DNA of 44,614 nt from Promethearchaeota archaeon (GCA_030668025.1 DAOUUT010000003.1:1-44614), one strand, 5' to 3'; counted from the first letter of the stretch, positions 8,128-16,645 are shown. A program made the numbers and translations. Notes: generated from the sequence alone by a model not told the origin.

Positions 8128-9495
8128 ATGAAGTTACCTCAGAAGAATAATAATTTGATATATAGTTATAATACAATTGATATTAAAGAAGCACTTACAA
8201 AAATTTCAAACCTTTTAATACTATTTCCATATCATCCTAGGAAATCTAAAATTGAGAATATAGGATGGTTAACTCCTCAAAAATTCTTTCGTAAAAGTGA
8301 TATTCCAAAAAGACCCTTTTGTGGCATTATTGAAATATGCCATAGAAAAGGTTTTCCAGTGTTTAGAGATTGGCTTAATTATGTTGAAAATAAAAGTCCT
8401 AATAAAAAAAACATCATAGAAATTAGAAAAAAATTGGTAAATCATTTAAATGAGCTTGTAAAAAATATTGGGTATAAAGAAGAAAATGCAAGAATAATTC
8501 TCAATAATCAATTTAAGGAGTTGTATATATGGATTAAAATAATGTATGATAAAATTAACTATCTTGAAAATAAGGGGGGCTGGAGTTCAGAATTCTTACA
8601 GCAATTAAGAATAAGAAAAAAAATTGGGGATGCTTACAAGCAATATCGAAAGATCAAGGCTAAAAAGAGGATAAAAAAAGTTGAAGAATATAATCAAAGA
8701 ATGGAAGAATTAACGAAAGATGATAAAATTGATGCCAGTCTTTATAAATTATTACCAATGAGTTATGACGAATATAAGATGGAAAGAAAACTTCCCAATA
8801 ATCCTTCAGAAAAGGAAATATTAAGATGTAAATTATTAAGAATAGAATATAATTCATATGTTGTAAATTCTCTCTATAATGAGAAGCTTCCTTTAGAAAT
8901 AATATTTACAGAAATTTTTCATTTCAATCATAACTTAGGAGAATTTAATATCTTAACTACACAAGAATTTGATAATTTTATTAATGAAATATTACAATTA
9001 ATGGGCTATGATTGGGTATCCTGTATTAATGGCGAATTAATGCTTATAGGATATAGCATAGAGGAAAAAAAGGAAAAAGAAGTGTTTAGATATTTAAAGA
9101 ACTATCGAAAAGTAATCGAGAATCTTGAAAAAGCCAAACAACATATACTGGAAGCAGACTGGAATAGTGTCCCTTTATATTGTTGTAAGGCTATTGAGCA
9201 CTTTTATAAAAATTTATTAGGACAAAAAAAAGAATTTGAAAAATACCCATTATCTAAATTAACTCAAAAAATGATAGAGGAAAAGAATATAAATTCTCTC
9301 TTTAAAAATTCATTTATTGATATTAACGACGGAATTAAAAATCTTTTACGATCGGGGATAAATTTAATTGGAACTCTTAGGAATAGGAAGGATTCAGCTC
9401 ATGGCAATCCCCTTGATGTAGAGGATTGGGAAGCTAGACTAAGTTATAGTTATACTATTTTATTATTGAAGACATTGGAGATAATTAAAAGTTAA
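8128..9495 (+). CDS. Abortive-infection-type HEPN protein (Abi-C-like C-terminus)
   Basis: A 455-residue protein. The N-terminal two thirds is rich in Lys, Glu and Tyr and includes a probable coiled coil at about 160-200; I recognise no domain there. The last 130 residues look like the Abi-C/HEPN domain: a helix with WNSVPLYCCKAIEHFYK (about 348-365), then LGTLRNRKDSAHGNP-like sequence in which R418 or R420 and H425 form the R-x4-6-H motif followed by Gly. Abi-C domains sit at the end of abortive-infection proteins and are predicted RNases. The start ATG at 8128 is used because the nearby ATG at 8124 runs straight to a stop. It is the only intact plus-strand gene in the first 12 kb of the island. 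Confidence 0.65.
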   Translation: MKLPQKNNNLIYSYNTIDIKEALTKISNLLILFPYHPRKSKIENIGWLTPQKFFRKSDIPKRPFCGIIEICHRKGFPVFRDWLNYVENKSPNKKNIIEIRKKLVNHLNELVKNIGYKEENARIILNNQFKELYIWIKIMYDKINYLENKGGWSSEFLQQLRIRKKIGDAYKQYRKIKAKKRIKKVEEYNQRMEELTKDDKIDASLYKLLPMSYDEYKMERKLPNNPSEKEILRCKLLRIEYNSYVVNSLYNEKLPLEIIFTEIFHFNHNLGEFNILTTQEFDNFINEILQLMGYDWVSCINGELMLIGYSIEEKKEKEVFRYLKNYRKVIENLEKAKQHILEADWNSVPLYCCKAIEHFYKNLLGQKKEFEKYPLSKLTQKMIEEKNINSLFKNSFIDINDGIKNLLRSGINLIGTLRNRKDSAHGNPLDVEDWEARLSYSYTILLLKTLEIIKS

Positions 9496-9614
9496 TAAAA
9501 AAATATAAAATTTCACTGAAAATTAAAAAAAAATGCCTAAAATATATTTACCAAATGTATATTACTCATTATTTCTCTATTCTTTAAGTAAAATTGCTTC
9601 AAGACGGGGATATA

Positions 9615-9725
9615 TCAGCGTGGTTCTTTCTGATACTCTTTAGACCAATAATGACCCTTTTGAAAAAGAATCCCTTCAGCCAAACTATTAAATACTTGTT
9701 TACTATGTCCTCTTGAAAAGTCCAT
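9615..9725 (-). pseudogene. Short coding-like remnant (36 codons)
   Basis: This lies in the 334-base gap between two HEPN genes. It runs from an ATG to a TGA and has a mixed, protein-like composition (MDFSRGHSKQVF, then EGILFQKGHYWSKEYQ), unlike the A/T-only noise around it. The DNA here is also less AT-rich than the flanks. I do not recognise the family. It may be a tiny gene or, more likely, the end of a lost gene. The rest of the gap shows nothing. Confidence 0.3.
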
Positions 9726-9829
9726 CGAAAATAATGTAATTATCAGAAAAATTCAACACTCAAGGAATTAAAAGAATTTATATTTTTAAGAATTCTATTC
9801 TAGTATAAGACAAAAATTGAAATGCAAAA

Positions 9830-11029
9830 TTATAGATCTTTAAATTTAATATCCTTTATTAAATTCAAAATATCAGATTCTTTTGTCAAAATATGTTCTG
9901 GTTTATTCATGTTATCATAAAGAAATTCTAACATTCCAACATCATCTATTTTTTGAGAGATATTCAGAAAAAATCTAATGATTGTTTCAGAAGTGCTTTT
10001 TACAAATTGGCGATCTGCTTCATATATCGTATTTAATGCTTCATGTACTAATAAATTGCGCTTTGAATATACTAGATCTATCATTTCATCAAAATCTTTC
10101 TTAAAATCAAAACTAAATAAAGATTTAAGTCGATCCTTGATTATTTCTGCTTTAATTTCAGCTCTTTTTAATAATAAGATTTCTATTATATTCCAGAAAT
10201 TTAAAAATGAATCTGATATTTCTGTATTCGACAGTGCTAAATAATATAATTTGAAGGCTTCAGCAATTAATATCTTAAATCTCTTATTTTTTATGTTTTC
10301 TATAACTTTAATAATTTCATTATAATAATTAACCCGATTTGCTTTGAATACTTGAAATGATCTAAAATTCTCATAAGTAAAAAAAAAAATGGTGTCAAAG
10401 GAGTTCTTATTAAATATAAACATTAAAGGTGTATTAATATCTGTTATATTTGTACTTATAAGATCATCCATATGGAACTCTAAAAACCTAATTCTACTAT
10501 ACTTTGTGAAGTTTAAAATTCCGAGATTAATATGAACAATATTAAGACCTTTTTGCTTGGCATAATATAAACTTCTTGCTTTTAATTTGATGATAAAATA
10601 AGAGCACTTTTTATAATTCAAATTTTCTAACAGATTTATAGAATTCTTATTTAAATATATTTCCTTATCCCTGTAATCCTTAAATATTTGTAAATAATTA
10701 TTTTTAAAAAAATTATAGTTTTCTAAGAATACCTGAGCATCTTTCTGAAAAGTTATTGATTTGTGAAGCATAACTTTACCAAATTCAATATTGACTGGTA
10801 TGATTATATCATAATCTTCTAAATCACTGCGTTTTATTGAATCTAAATATTTATCTAATTCTCCAAAAAAAATCTCTAATGAAAGACCTTGAATATCATT
10901 TATTCCTCTTAAATTTTTAAAAACATCATTTGTCCATGCATAGTTGAAGTTTTCCTCTGCTTTAAATCTTAAATTTTCTAGTTTAGAATTTAATCCATAA
11001 ATTTTATTATTATCTAAAATATTTGTCAT
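9830..11029 (-). CDS. Apea-like HEPN protein; probable N-terminus lies upstream out of frame
   Basis: A 399-residue protein. The C-terminal part carries RNLLVH (R324-H329) after SFLNFWNIIEILLL (about 266-280), the layout of Apea-like HEPN domains: an acidic helix with W and E, then a second helix with R-x4-H. The N-terminal 250 residues are unrecognised. The ATG at 11029 is probably not the real start. The same frame stays open upstream for another 36 codons with protein-like sequence (DRLLELIKTALEINIYDEH) up to a run of 14 A at 11138-11151, and no ATG, GTG or TTG occurs in that stretch. ATGs at 11159 and 11168 would join this frame if the A-run were 13 or 15 long. The gene is thus either frameshifted, phase-variable or read by slippage. 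Confidence 0.65.
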   Translation of the reverse strand: MTNILDNNKIYGLNSKLENLRFKAEENFNYAWTNDVFKNLRGINDIQGLSLEIFFGELDKYLDSIKRSDLEDYDIIIPVNIEFGKVMLHKSITFQKDAQVFLENYNFFKNNYLQIFKDYRDKEIYLNKNSINLLENLNYKKCSYFIIKLKARSLYYAKQKGLNIVHINLGILNFTKYSRIRFLEFHMDDLISTNITDINTPLMFIFNKNSFDTIFFFTYENFRSFQVFKANRVNYYNEIIKVIENIKNKRFKILIAEAFKLYYLALSNTEISDSFLNFWNIIEILLLKRAEIKAEIIKDRLKSLFSFDFKKDFDEMIDLVYSKRNLLVHEALNTIYEADRQFVKSTSETIIRFFLNISQKIDDVGMLEFLYDNMNKPEHILTKESDILNLIKDIKFKDL

Positions 11030-11137
11030 TAGAATTGCTTTACGGTTAAAAATCTCGATATTCTTAGGAATTATCTTTCTATGTTCATCGTATATGTTTA
11101 TTTCTAAAGCAGTTTTAATAAGTTCTAGTAATCGATC

Positions 11138-11151
11138 TTTTTTTTTTTTTT
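11138..11151 (-). other. 14-base homopolymer (poly-A on coding strand) at the start of a HEPN gene
   Basis: Fourteen T on the plus strand, so A14 in the coding direction of the HEPN gene. It separates two candidate ATGs (11159, 11168) from an open in-frame extension of the downstream coding sequence. At 14 A neither ATG is in frame. One base fewer joins the ATG at 11159, and one base more joins the ATG at 11168. A TATA-like TATAAAAA lies just upstream at 11175-11182. Confidence 0.55.
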
Positions 11152-11356
11152 AATGTCATAATAATGCATTGGGGTTTTTATACTCTTAATTTTTTTTACA
11201 GATTAATTACTCAGAATAAATTAACTACTATTATTTTTCCATAGATAAAACATCTTTTTTTCATCATTTGTTAATTTAATATGTATGAAGCTATAGTTAA
11301 AGGTATTTTTGGATTTCATATTTGAATGAGTAGAGTATAATAATTGAAATTCCTAA

Positions 11357-11506
11357 TATTATTTTAAAGGACATAAAATTAAGTGCCAAGATTGTCCCTA
11401 CTATTCTATATATCCAAGAAAAGATAAAGGATGGAAATTTGGATTTTTTTCTAAATATTTTTCCAGATCTTTAAAAGATAGACCTTCCCTGAATATTCTT
11501 TCTTAA
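11357..11506 (+). pseudogene. Coding-like remnant with a CxxC pair
   Basis: This lies in the 763-base gap between the HEPN gene and the amidohydrolase pseudogene. An open stretch of 49 codons without a start codon reads GHKIKCQDCPYYSIYPRK, then FGFFSKYFSRSLKDRP. The CxxC pair and the mixed composition suggest the end of a lost gene, perhaps a zinc-ribbon protein. Family not recognised. Apart from this, the N-terminal extension of the HEPN gene and repeat copy B, the gap is plain AT-rich DNA. Confidence 0.3.
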
Positions 11507-11574
11507 AATTTAAGCCCTTACTTTAACCAATTAACGTTCATTTGATTTAATTAAATAACTTTCATGAGTTTTTG

Positions 11575-11662
11575 TCTTAACCTATAATAAACATAACAGA
11601 AATATATTTTTTCCTCTACTCTCTCCCATATTGATATCGCCCTCTGTATCATCCCCATTTAA
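11575..11662. repeat. Dispersed C-rich intergenic element, copy B
   Basis: Begins with TCTTAACCTATAATAAACA, then TAACAGAAATATATTTTTTCC, CTCTCCCATATTGATATCGCC and CATCCCC. Its first part is closest to copy A and its second part to copy C. Confidence 0.4.
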
Positions 11663-11792
11663 CTAATTAGAAACAATTAATTAAGTATATTTAAAGAAGG
11701 ATGGATACTAAATTTATTATAAATATTTTTATATATCATTCTCTGTATTTAACTTCAGAAAGTTTTGAAAAATTATGTTGAATTTTGAATAA

Positions 11793-12425
11793 AGGGAATA
11801 TATCAAGGTCTATTTCGGATCTCCAACTATTCGAGCACATATTGATTCAGTTCACGCCCATCCTCCAGACAATGATAAATTTACAGGTGAAATTGCTGAA
11901 GGAATAGCAGAAAAAATCAATTATTCTTGTATTATCGCTACAATATCCCGTAATGTATGCGATTTAAATCGTAAGAGATCCGAAAAGAATGCTGCGGGGA
12001 TAGATGAATACCGGATAGCTATACAACAAATTCAGAGACACATTAACAACCTCAATTCCTATGAAAAAGCTATTAAACCCTATTTGCATTTAGCTATACA
12101 TGGGATGAAAGATAAACATGGTTGGGACATTGTAATTGGCACTCTGCACAATCAGACTTGTTCTGCAATTGTAAAGGAATGGTTTATGCAGAGGATCCAA
12201 ACCTTATATGACCGTATTACAATTGATACAATGTTACCTGGTAACTCCTCAAAAATTCGTCATCGGGAAGGTAACCATTCTCCAAGTTCAATTTATCCTG
12301 GATTTGGCTTAAAATTTAGCACCTTTCAAATTGAAATTAGTAGAACAATAAGGGAATTTCAAAGGGATAATTTAATCTCGAATCTCAGCAATATCATTAA
12401 AGATTTTAATCTATTCTTTGAATAG
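11793..12425 (+). pseudogene. N-formylglutamate amidohydrolase-like gene, 5'-truncated
   Basis: An open frame of 210 codons follows a TAA at 11790, but its first 97 codons contain no ATG, GTG or TTG; the first possible start is a TTG at 12084. The untranslated-looking part is clearly coding. It reads HAHPPDNDKFTGEIAEG, then SRNVCDLNR (the DlNR motif), then HLAIHGMKDKHGWDIVIGT. The SR..DxNR and D/AIHG motifs are typical of the N-formylglutamate amidohydrolase family of zinc hydrolases. The end reads FQIEISRTIR, where the family has Q-x-E-x-S/N-R. The N-terminal PHGG motif is missing. I therefore read a gene that has lost its 5' end. It is only distantly related to the intact family member at 27398-28135. 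Its last codons belong to the 260-bp direct repeat. Confidence 0.62.
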
Positions 12426-12671
12426 ATTTAGTGTTTGCGAGAATTTTTTATAAGATTAAAAATAACTGAGAAGTAAATGTTTTATATTTCATTTAAGGTA
12501 ATAATTTATTATCTCTACTAATACTTATATTTTAATCAATTTAATTCACTTATATTAGTATAAGGTATTATAAAATAGATACATTTAATTCTTAATATAT
12601 TTTTTATTATTATTGATGTTTCGAAGCAATTTTATTAGAATTAGGGAAAGTTAAATATCAAAAAAAAACAA
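12411..12671. repeat. Long direct repeat, copy 1
   Basis: About 260 bases that align along their whole length with 16835-17096. Both begin in CTATTCTTTGAA/TTATTCTTTGAA (the last codons of the amidohydrolase-like gene in copy 1). Both continue with TTTGCGA.AATTTTTT, ATCTCTACTA, ACATTTAATTC, AAGCA.TT and end with TTAAATATCAAAAA. Similarity is high but not perfect, so the duplication is not recent. It fills the gap between the amidohydrolase pseudogene and the viperin fragment. Confidence 0.7.
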
Positions 12672-12672
12672 T

Positions 12673-13008
12673 ATGTTATATATATATAAGCCTGACAGAT
12701 GGAAAATATTTCAAGAGCTCGAAATCAAAGGACAAGATAGCTCATCAATTAAAGATTTACTGATTACTAAGAGAGAATTTGAGCTTTTTGTAAAAAGGCA
12801 TGAACATCTGAATCTAATCGTGGAAAATAATAATGCTATGATTAAGTCTTACATAATAATAGACCCGATGGGTAGATTTTTACAAAATACTAATATTGTG
12901 TATCAATACAGCAGATCAAATTTAGTAGTAGGAGTTCTAAATGCACTTAATGATATTAAGTATGATCTAATTAAGTTTATGAAAAGAGGAGGAGTTTATG
13001 CTTACTAA
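12673..13008 (+). pseudogene. Viperin-like (ddhNTP synthase) C-terminal fragment
   Basis: A 111-residue frame that matches the C-terminal third of viperin very well. PDRWKIFQ and an ITKREFELF segment are followed by RHE, then NNAMIKSYIIIDPMGRFLQN, a YQYS segment, VVGVLNAL and finally KFMKRGGVYAY. Human viperin has RWKVFQ, EFERFLERHK, SYLILDEYMRFLN and FLKRGGKY at the same places. Viperins make chain-terminating ddhNTPs with a radical SAM core. The N-terminal two thirds, including the CxxxCxxC cluster site, is absent, and the fragment begins exactly where direct repeat copy 1 ends. It therefore looks like a gene cut by recombination at the repeat and is unlikely to be active alone. Confidence 0.8.
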
Positions 13009-13067
13009 GAGATGTATTAGCTTTATTAATTCTTTTTATTTTGAGTTACAAGAAGGAGGTGAAAAGG

Positions 13068-13148
13068 TTGGGAAAAAATAAAATGACTACTAAAGCAGCT
13101 CGAAGAATACAATCTCATGCAGACAAGACGGGTACTTCTTTTATATAA
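13068..13148 (+). CDS. Very short ORF with strong Shine-Dalgarno sequence, SMP-like start
   Basis: A perfect AAGGAGGTG at 13053-13061 precedes a TTG at 13068 and, in the same frame, an ATG at 13083. From the ATG the peptide is 21 residues: MTTKAARRIQSHADKTGTSF plus Ile, then TAA. The pattern AA.RIQS..DKTG resembles the start of the small seed-maturation-protein-like (SMP) family found in plants, fungi and some microbes, whose members continue with a FAARAQSAA segment that is lacking here. It may be a truncated copy of such a small gene. The strong ribosome binding site is unusual for this window. Confidence 0.35.
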   Translation: MGKNKMTTKAARRIQSHADKTGTSFI

Positions 13149-13184
13149 CAAATTCAACATTAAATATGGTATATTATATAAAAT

Positions 13185-14579
13185 TTATTTCTTAATAACA
13201 TTACTAGATTTAATAATATAAAAATCATCTAATTCTTTTAAGATATTAGGATTATCTTGCTTAAGATTAATTAATTTAATAATACAAAAATTAACAAGTT
13301 TTTTTAATTTATGCAAAATATCCTTATAATCTTTAAACTCAACATATTTCCTAATTAATTTATCCATTCTTTTAAGCCAATCATTACCATGTATTAAAGC
13401 ACTTCTAATTCTATACAAATCTCTCATAAGTCTATAGATCGACTCAAATTCATCAAAATCATTAGCTAAGAAAAAACCTGCATTTATAGATATTCGGTAA
13501 GTAACTTCTGCGGGGATATTCCCAGTTAAAATGAATTCAAGAATAATAAATGCATCTAAAACAACATCAGGGGAAAAAATTCTATTAATTAATTGCTTAT
13601 AATGATGAGAAAGAATTATCAAATTGTCATCATAGAATAATTGACTTTTGATAAGTTTAGGATAAAGTTCTTTTACCTTAATCAAATTATTTTGTGAAAT
13701 CACTGCTACATGATCAATTTCTGCTGCAATTTTGCTATATAACTTATAATCAGGTTCAAACCACCAAGGCAATAAATAATAAAATCTTTTATATTTAAAT
13801 TCAACTCCACACAAATAGAATGTGCAAACTATCTCTCGAATTATTTTAAAAAGATGAATTCTTTCTTTTTCGAATTTTTTATGGTTTTCTAATAATTTAT
13901 CATTATGTTCTTGGACAGTTCTATAAAGATCAAATGAAGCTTGAGTGTTATATATAATTAAATTACTAAAAGTCATTGATTGATAAAAGTTATCACCTCT
14001 TTTTTTATAGACATCAAAGCCAACACCCCATTTTACATTAATTTTGTCATTTATTGATATATCATTCATTTCTCCTTCTTTCTTTGTATATCGTGGTAAA
14101 GGAACAAGAATTTGAATATGAATCTCCTTTTTTCCTAATGAGGTATTCCACTCATCTAATAATTCTTGAAATTTGTTTTGAATTGATTTTTTCTCAAAAA
14201 AAATATCTTTGAATATTACATATAATAATCTAAAATAAAAAGAATATTTAGAAAAACTGGATCTGGAAGTCCATAAATGTAATGTAGGAGATACAACCTT
14301 CCCTAATAATTTAAAAAAAATTTTTTCAAATAGAATAAATCTCTCATTTAATTGAGGATTAATAGATTCTCTCTCAATATATCTAAACTTGAAACAAAAT
14401 TCTTCATATAGCTTTTTAAATGAATCAAACTCAATTACAAGATCATAACCATGTTCATTATAAGTATTTTTTGATATATTAATAATCTCATATTTTTTTG
14501 TAATACCTTGTAAAATTAAATCCAGATCTTGTTTTATGTAATCAATTAATTTCTGAACTATAATCTTATCTTCCATCAT
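13185..14579 (-). CDS. Apea-like HEPN protein
   Basis: A 464-residue protein. The HEPN motif RSALIH (R392-H397) follows an acidic helix with LDAFIILEFILTG (about 335-350), the order found in Apea-like HEPN domains. The N-terminal 300 residues are aromatic- and lysine-rich with no domain I recognise. A WWFEPDYKLY stretch lies in the middle (about 268-280), near where these proteins change from the sensor-like to the HEPN part. It lies 137 bases downstream of the Mrr-like gene on the same strand, so the two may be co-transcribed. It could be an RNase effector, with the nuclease or the wHTH protein as partner. The start ATG-ATG at 14579/14576 is clear. Confidence 0.6.
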   Translation of the reverse strand: MMEDKIIVQKLIDYIKQDLDLILQGITKKYEIINISKNTYNEHGYDLVIEFDSFKKLYEEFCFKFRYIERESINPQLNERFILFEKIFFKLLGKVVSPTLHLWTSRSSFSKYSFYFRLLYVIFKDIFFEKKSIQNKFQELLDEWNTSLGKKEIHIQILVPLPRYTKKEGEMNDISINDKINVKWGVGFDVYKKRGDNFYQSMTFSNLIIYNTQASFDLYRTVQEHNDKLLENHKKFEKERIHLFKIIREIVCTFYLCGVEFKYKRFYYLLPWWFEPDYKLYSKIAAEIDHVAVISQNNLIKVKELYPKLIKSQLFYDDNLIILSHHYKQLINRIFSPDVVLDAFIILEFILTGNIPAEVTYRISINAGFFLANDFDEFESIYRLMRDLYRIRSALIHGNDWLKRMDKLIRKYVEFKDYKDILHKLKKLVNFCIIKLINLKQDNPNILKELDDFYIIKSSNVIKK

Positions 14580-14716
14580 AATTTAGGTGGATTTTATTTT
14601 TTAAGTAAAAAACAACTTTTTAATTATTTGAATTATTCTTGGTATTTTTAATTTAATTTTTGCCTTAATCTATGATAGAGAGGAAAATATCTTTTCATAA
14701 TTATTCATTGAGACAT

Positions 14717-16645
14717 TTATTGGAGTGAATCTTCATATAATGCACGATTACGAATCTCTTCTTCAACTCGTGTTTTTAAGGATTCAATTAAAGTAATATC
14801 TTGCTTAATTTGAACCATTGAGGGTACTTTCCCTTTTAGATAAGCTAATTTTTGCCTATTCTTCAAATCATTGAACTCTTGATGTTCCAATTCATTTAAC
14901 CACCCTAAATCAATAATATATGAGAAAGTTCCGTTAATATCTTTTGTGTATTTATCATGTGCCCAAACTTCTTCATTTAATAATATTCCCATTAATCCTT
15001 CAAAAGAACTCAATTTAAAGAGAAAATCTTCAATTAATACTTTTTTATCTACATTTTTAGATTCTTCCAATGCTTCTTTTCTCTCTTTTATTTTCTTAAG
15101 ATAATCTGTTAATGCAGCTTGTTCAGGCTTAAATAATCCATATTTAACATAAAGATCATAAAGTTTATCTCTGTCCAATAAGAGTAATTGTCCCTTATAT
15201 TCATCCTCAAGCTGTTCTTCAAGATATACTCTAGCATATTCATTTATTATACCTGAGGATACTAAAAATACATGATGGGGTTTAATAGATCTTCCAATTT
15301 CATCGTCAAACACTTTTTTATTAAATGCTGGGCGTATCTCTGTGAGAAGTTTTTCAATCTCTTTGTCTGGTTCTTTTGATGAGGATGTAATATCTCCTTT
15401 CTTCACTTGAGCGACAAAGATTAGAAAATGACCTGTAGGGAGCCTAAGTTTCATTAATTTAATATCTTGACCATACTCTAATGTTTTGATTCTATGTCCT
15501 TTCACTTTAACATTCTCAAAACCCATCGATTTTGCAAGAGGTGCGAAAAATAATTGTATAAAATCATCTTCACTAGCGTTGTCATAAAAAAGAAAGATTT
15601 TCTCTTTTTGTAATCTTTCAGCTTTATCTCCCTTCATGATTTCATCATATTCTTTATTAAAAAATCTAATTGCTAGTTTTTCTATAACCTTTTTTGCTTC
15701 TTTAGGTGGCATTTTTAATAACTCAGATGGTAAAGGAAAAAACCAAATTTCTTCAAATCCTAGTTTTGTTAAAGCAATACTTGCATAATATCCAAAATCA
15801 TGTGCTTCTTTCCCTCGAAAATCCCATGAAGTATAAGCTGGCATCCCTAACATGACATTTTTCTGAGATTCAAAAAGAATTAAATTTTTATCATCAATGA
15901 CAATAAGGTAATTTGCTGGTTTAAATATACTTAATAACCTAAAGTGTATTTCTTTTTCTAAAGCTAATCTATACTGGATCTTAGCATAAAATTCAAAATA
16001 TTCAATAATTCTTGTGAAGTCTTCATGAAGTATTCCACTTTTTCCAAGCCAAGTTCCTGTTGGGAATAATTTGGGAAATCTTAAAGAATTTAAGAAATCC
16101 TTTCCTTTACGAGTTATAAGATGAGGGGGCTCTTTTCTGAAAGAAATTATACCCATTTCTTTTTTTTCTGGATCTTTACTTGAAGTATATCCTACTGAAT
16201 TATGTTCTACAAAAATCCCACTAATTAAATTATTAAGTAAATAGATCTTGACTCTATTTTCTCTATTAATCTCAAGGTTTAGCATTTCCAAAAAGTCCCT
16301 AATATAATATTCTCTTTTAATACGACCAATCTCCATTTTTTCTATAACTTTTAGAATCTTTTCGATTAATCTTTTGATTGGTCTCTCCTTTCTTGAAAGA
16401 ATATAAGTATCTTCATAATATATTATGCCTTCCAAATATAAGAAAATAGATTTCTCATTATTTCCAATACTTCTGACACTAATATATTTCTTATCTTCTA
16501 ATTCTTTAATACAAAAAGATAATTCTGGATCTTTTTCTTCAATTGAGGGGTTTAAATCAAAGAAAGGTTTCAATGGAACCCAAAAATCATCATAATTGAG
16601 ATTGTTTGAATATAAATATTCTAAAATTAATTTCTCAATATTCAT
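14717..16645 (-). CDS. Winged-helix protein with Mrr-like restriction endonuclease domain
   Basis: A 642-residue protein. Residues 1-80 look like a winged helix (IEKLILEYLYS, then CIKELEDKKYISVR). The middle (about 200-330) is unrecognised but ordered. Residues about 350-500 form a PD-(D/E)XK nuclease of the Mrr/REase type: a helix DFIQLFFAPLAKSMGFENV, then LEYGQDIKLM with E390 and D394, then FVAQVKKGDI with Q413-x-K415. A helix with EIEKLLTEIRPAF follows, as in Mrr proteins. All key residues are present, so it is probably active. The C-terminal 120 residues are helical. Mrr-like enzymes cut foreign or modified DNA. It pairs with the HEPN gene at 13185-14579 downstream. Confidence 0.68.
   Translation of the reverse strand: MNIEKLILEYLYSNNLNYDDFWVPLKPFFDLNPSIEEKDPELSFCIKELEDKKYISVRSIGNNEKSIFLYLEGIIYYEDTYILSRKERPIKRLIEKILKVIEKMEIGRIKREYYIRDFLEMLNLEINRENRVKIYLLNNLISGIFVEHNSVGYTSSKDPEKKEMGIISFRKEPPHLITRKGKDFLNSLRFPKLFPTGTWLGKSGILHEDFTRIIEYFEFYAKIQYRLALEKEIHFRLLSIFKPANYLIVIDDKNLILFESQKNVMLGMPAYTSWDFRGKEAHDFGYYASIALTKLGFEEIWFFPLPSELLKMPPKEAKKVIEKLAIRFFNKEYDEIMKGDKAERLQKEKIFLFYDNASEDDFIQLFFAPLAKSMGFENVKVKGHRIKTLEYGQDIKLMKLRLPTGHFLIFVAQVKKGDITSSSKEPDKEIEKLLTEIRPAFNKKVFDDEIGRSIKPHHVFLVSSGIINEYARVYLEEQLEDEYKGQLLLLDRDKLYDLYVKYGLFKPEQAALTDYLKKIKERKEALEESKNVDKKVLIEDFLFKLSSFEGLMGILLNEEVWAHDKYTKDINGTFSYIIDLGWLNELEHQEFNDLKNRQKLAYLKGKVPSMVQIKQDITLIESLKTRVEEEIRNRALYEDSLQ

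Noticed and set aside
3178..11662. Possible CRISPR array from the spaced repeats
   Set aside because: Copies are kilobases apart, degenerate and separated by genes, with no regular repeat-spacer unit.
14640..14700. Possible sixth copy of the C-rich element
   Set aside because: Only the TATCTTTT..ATAATTATT part is similar and the C-rich core is absent.
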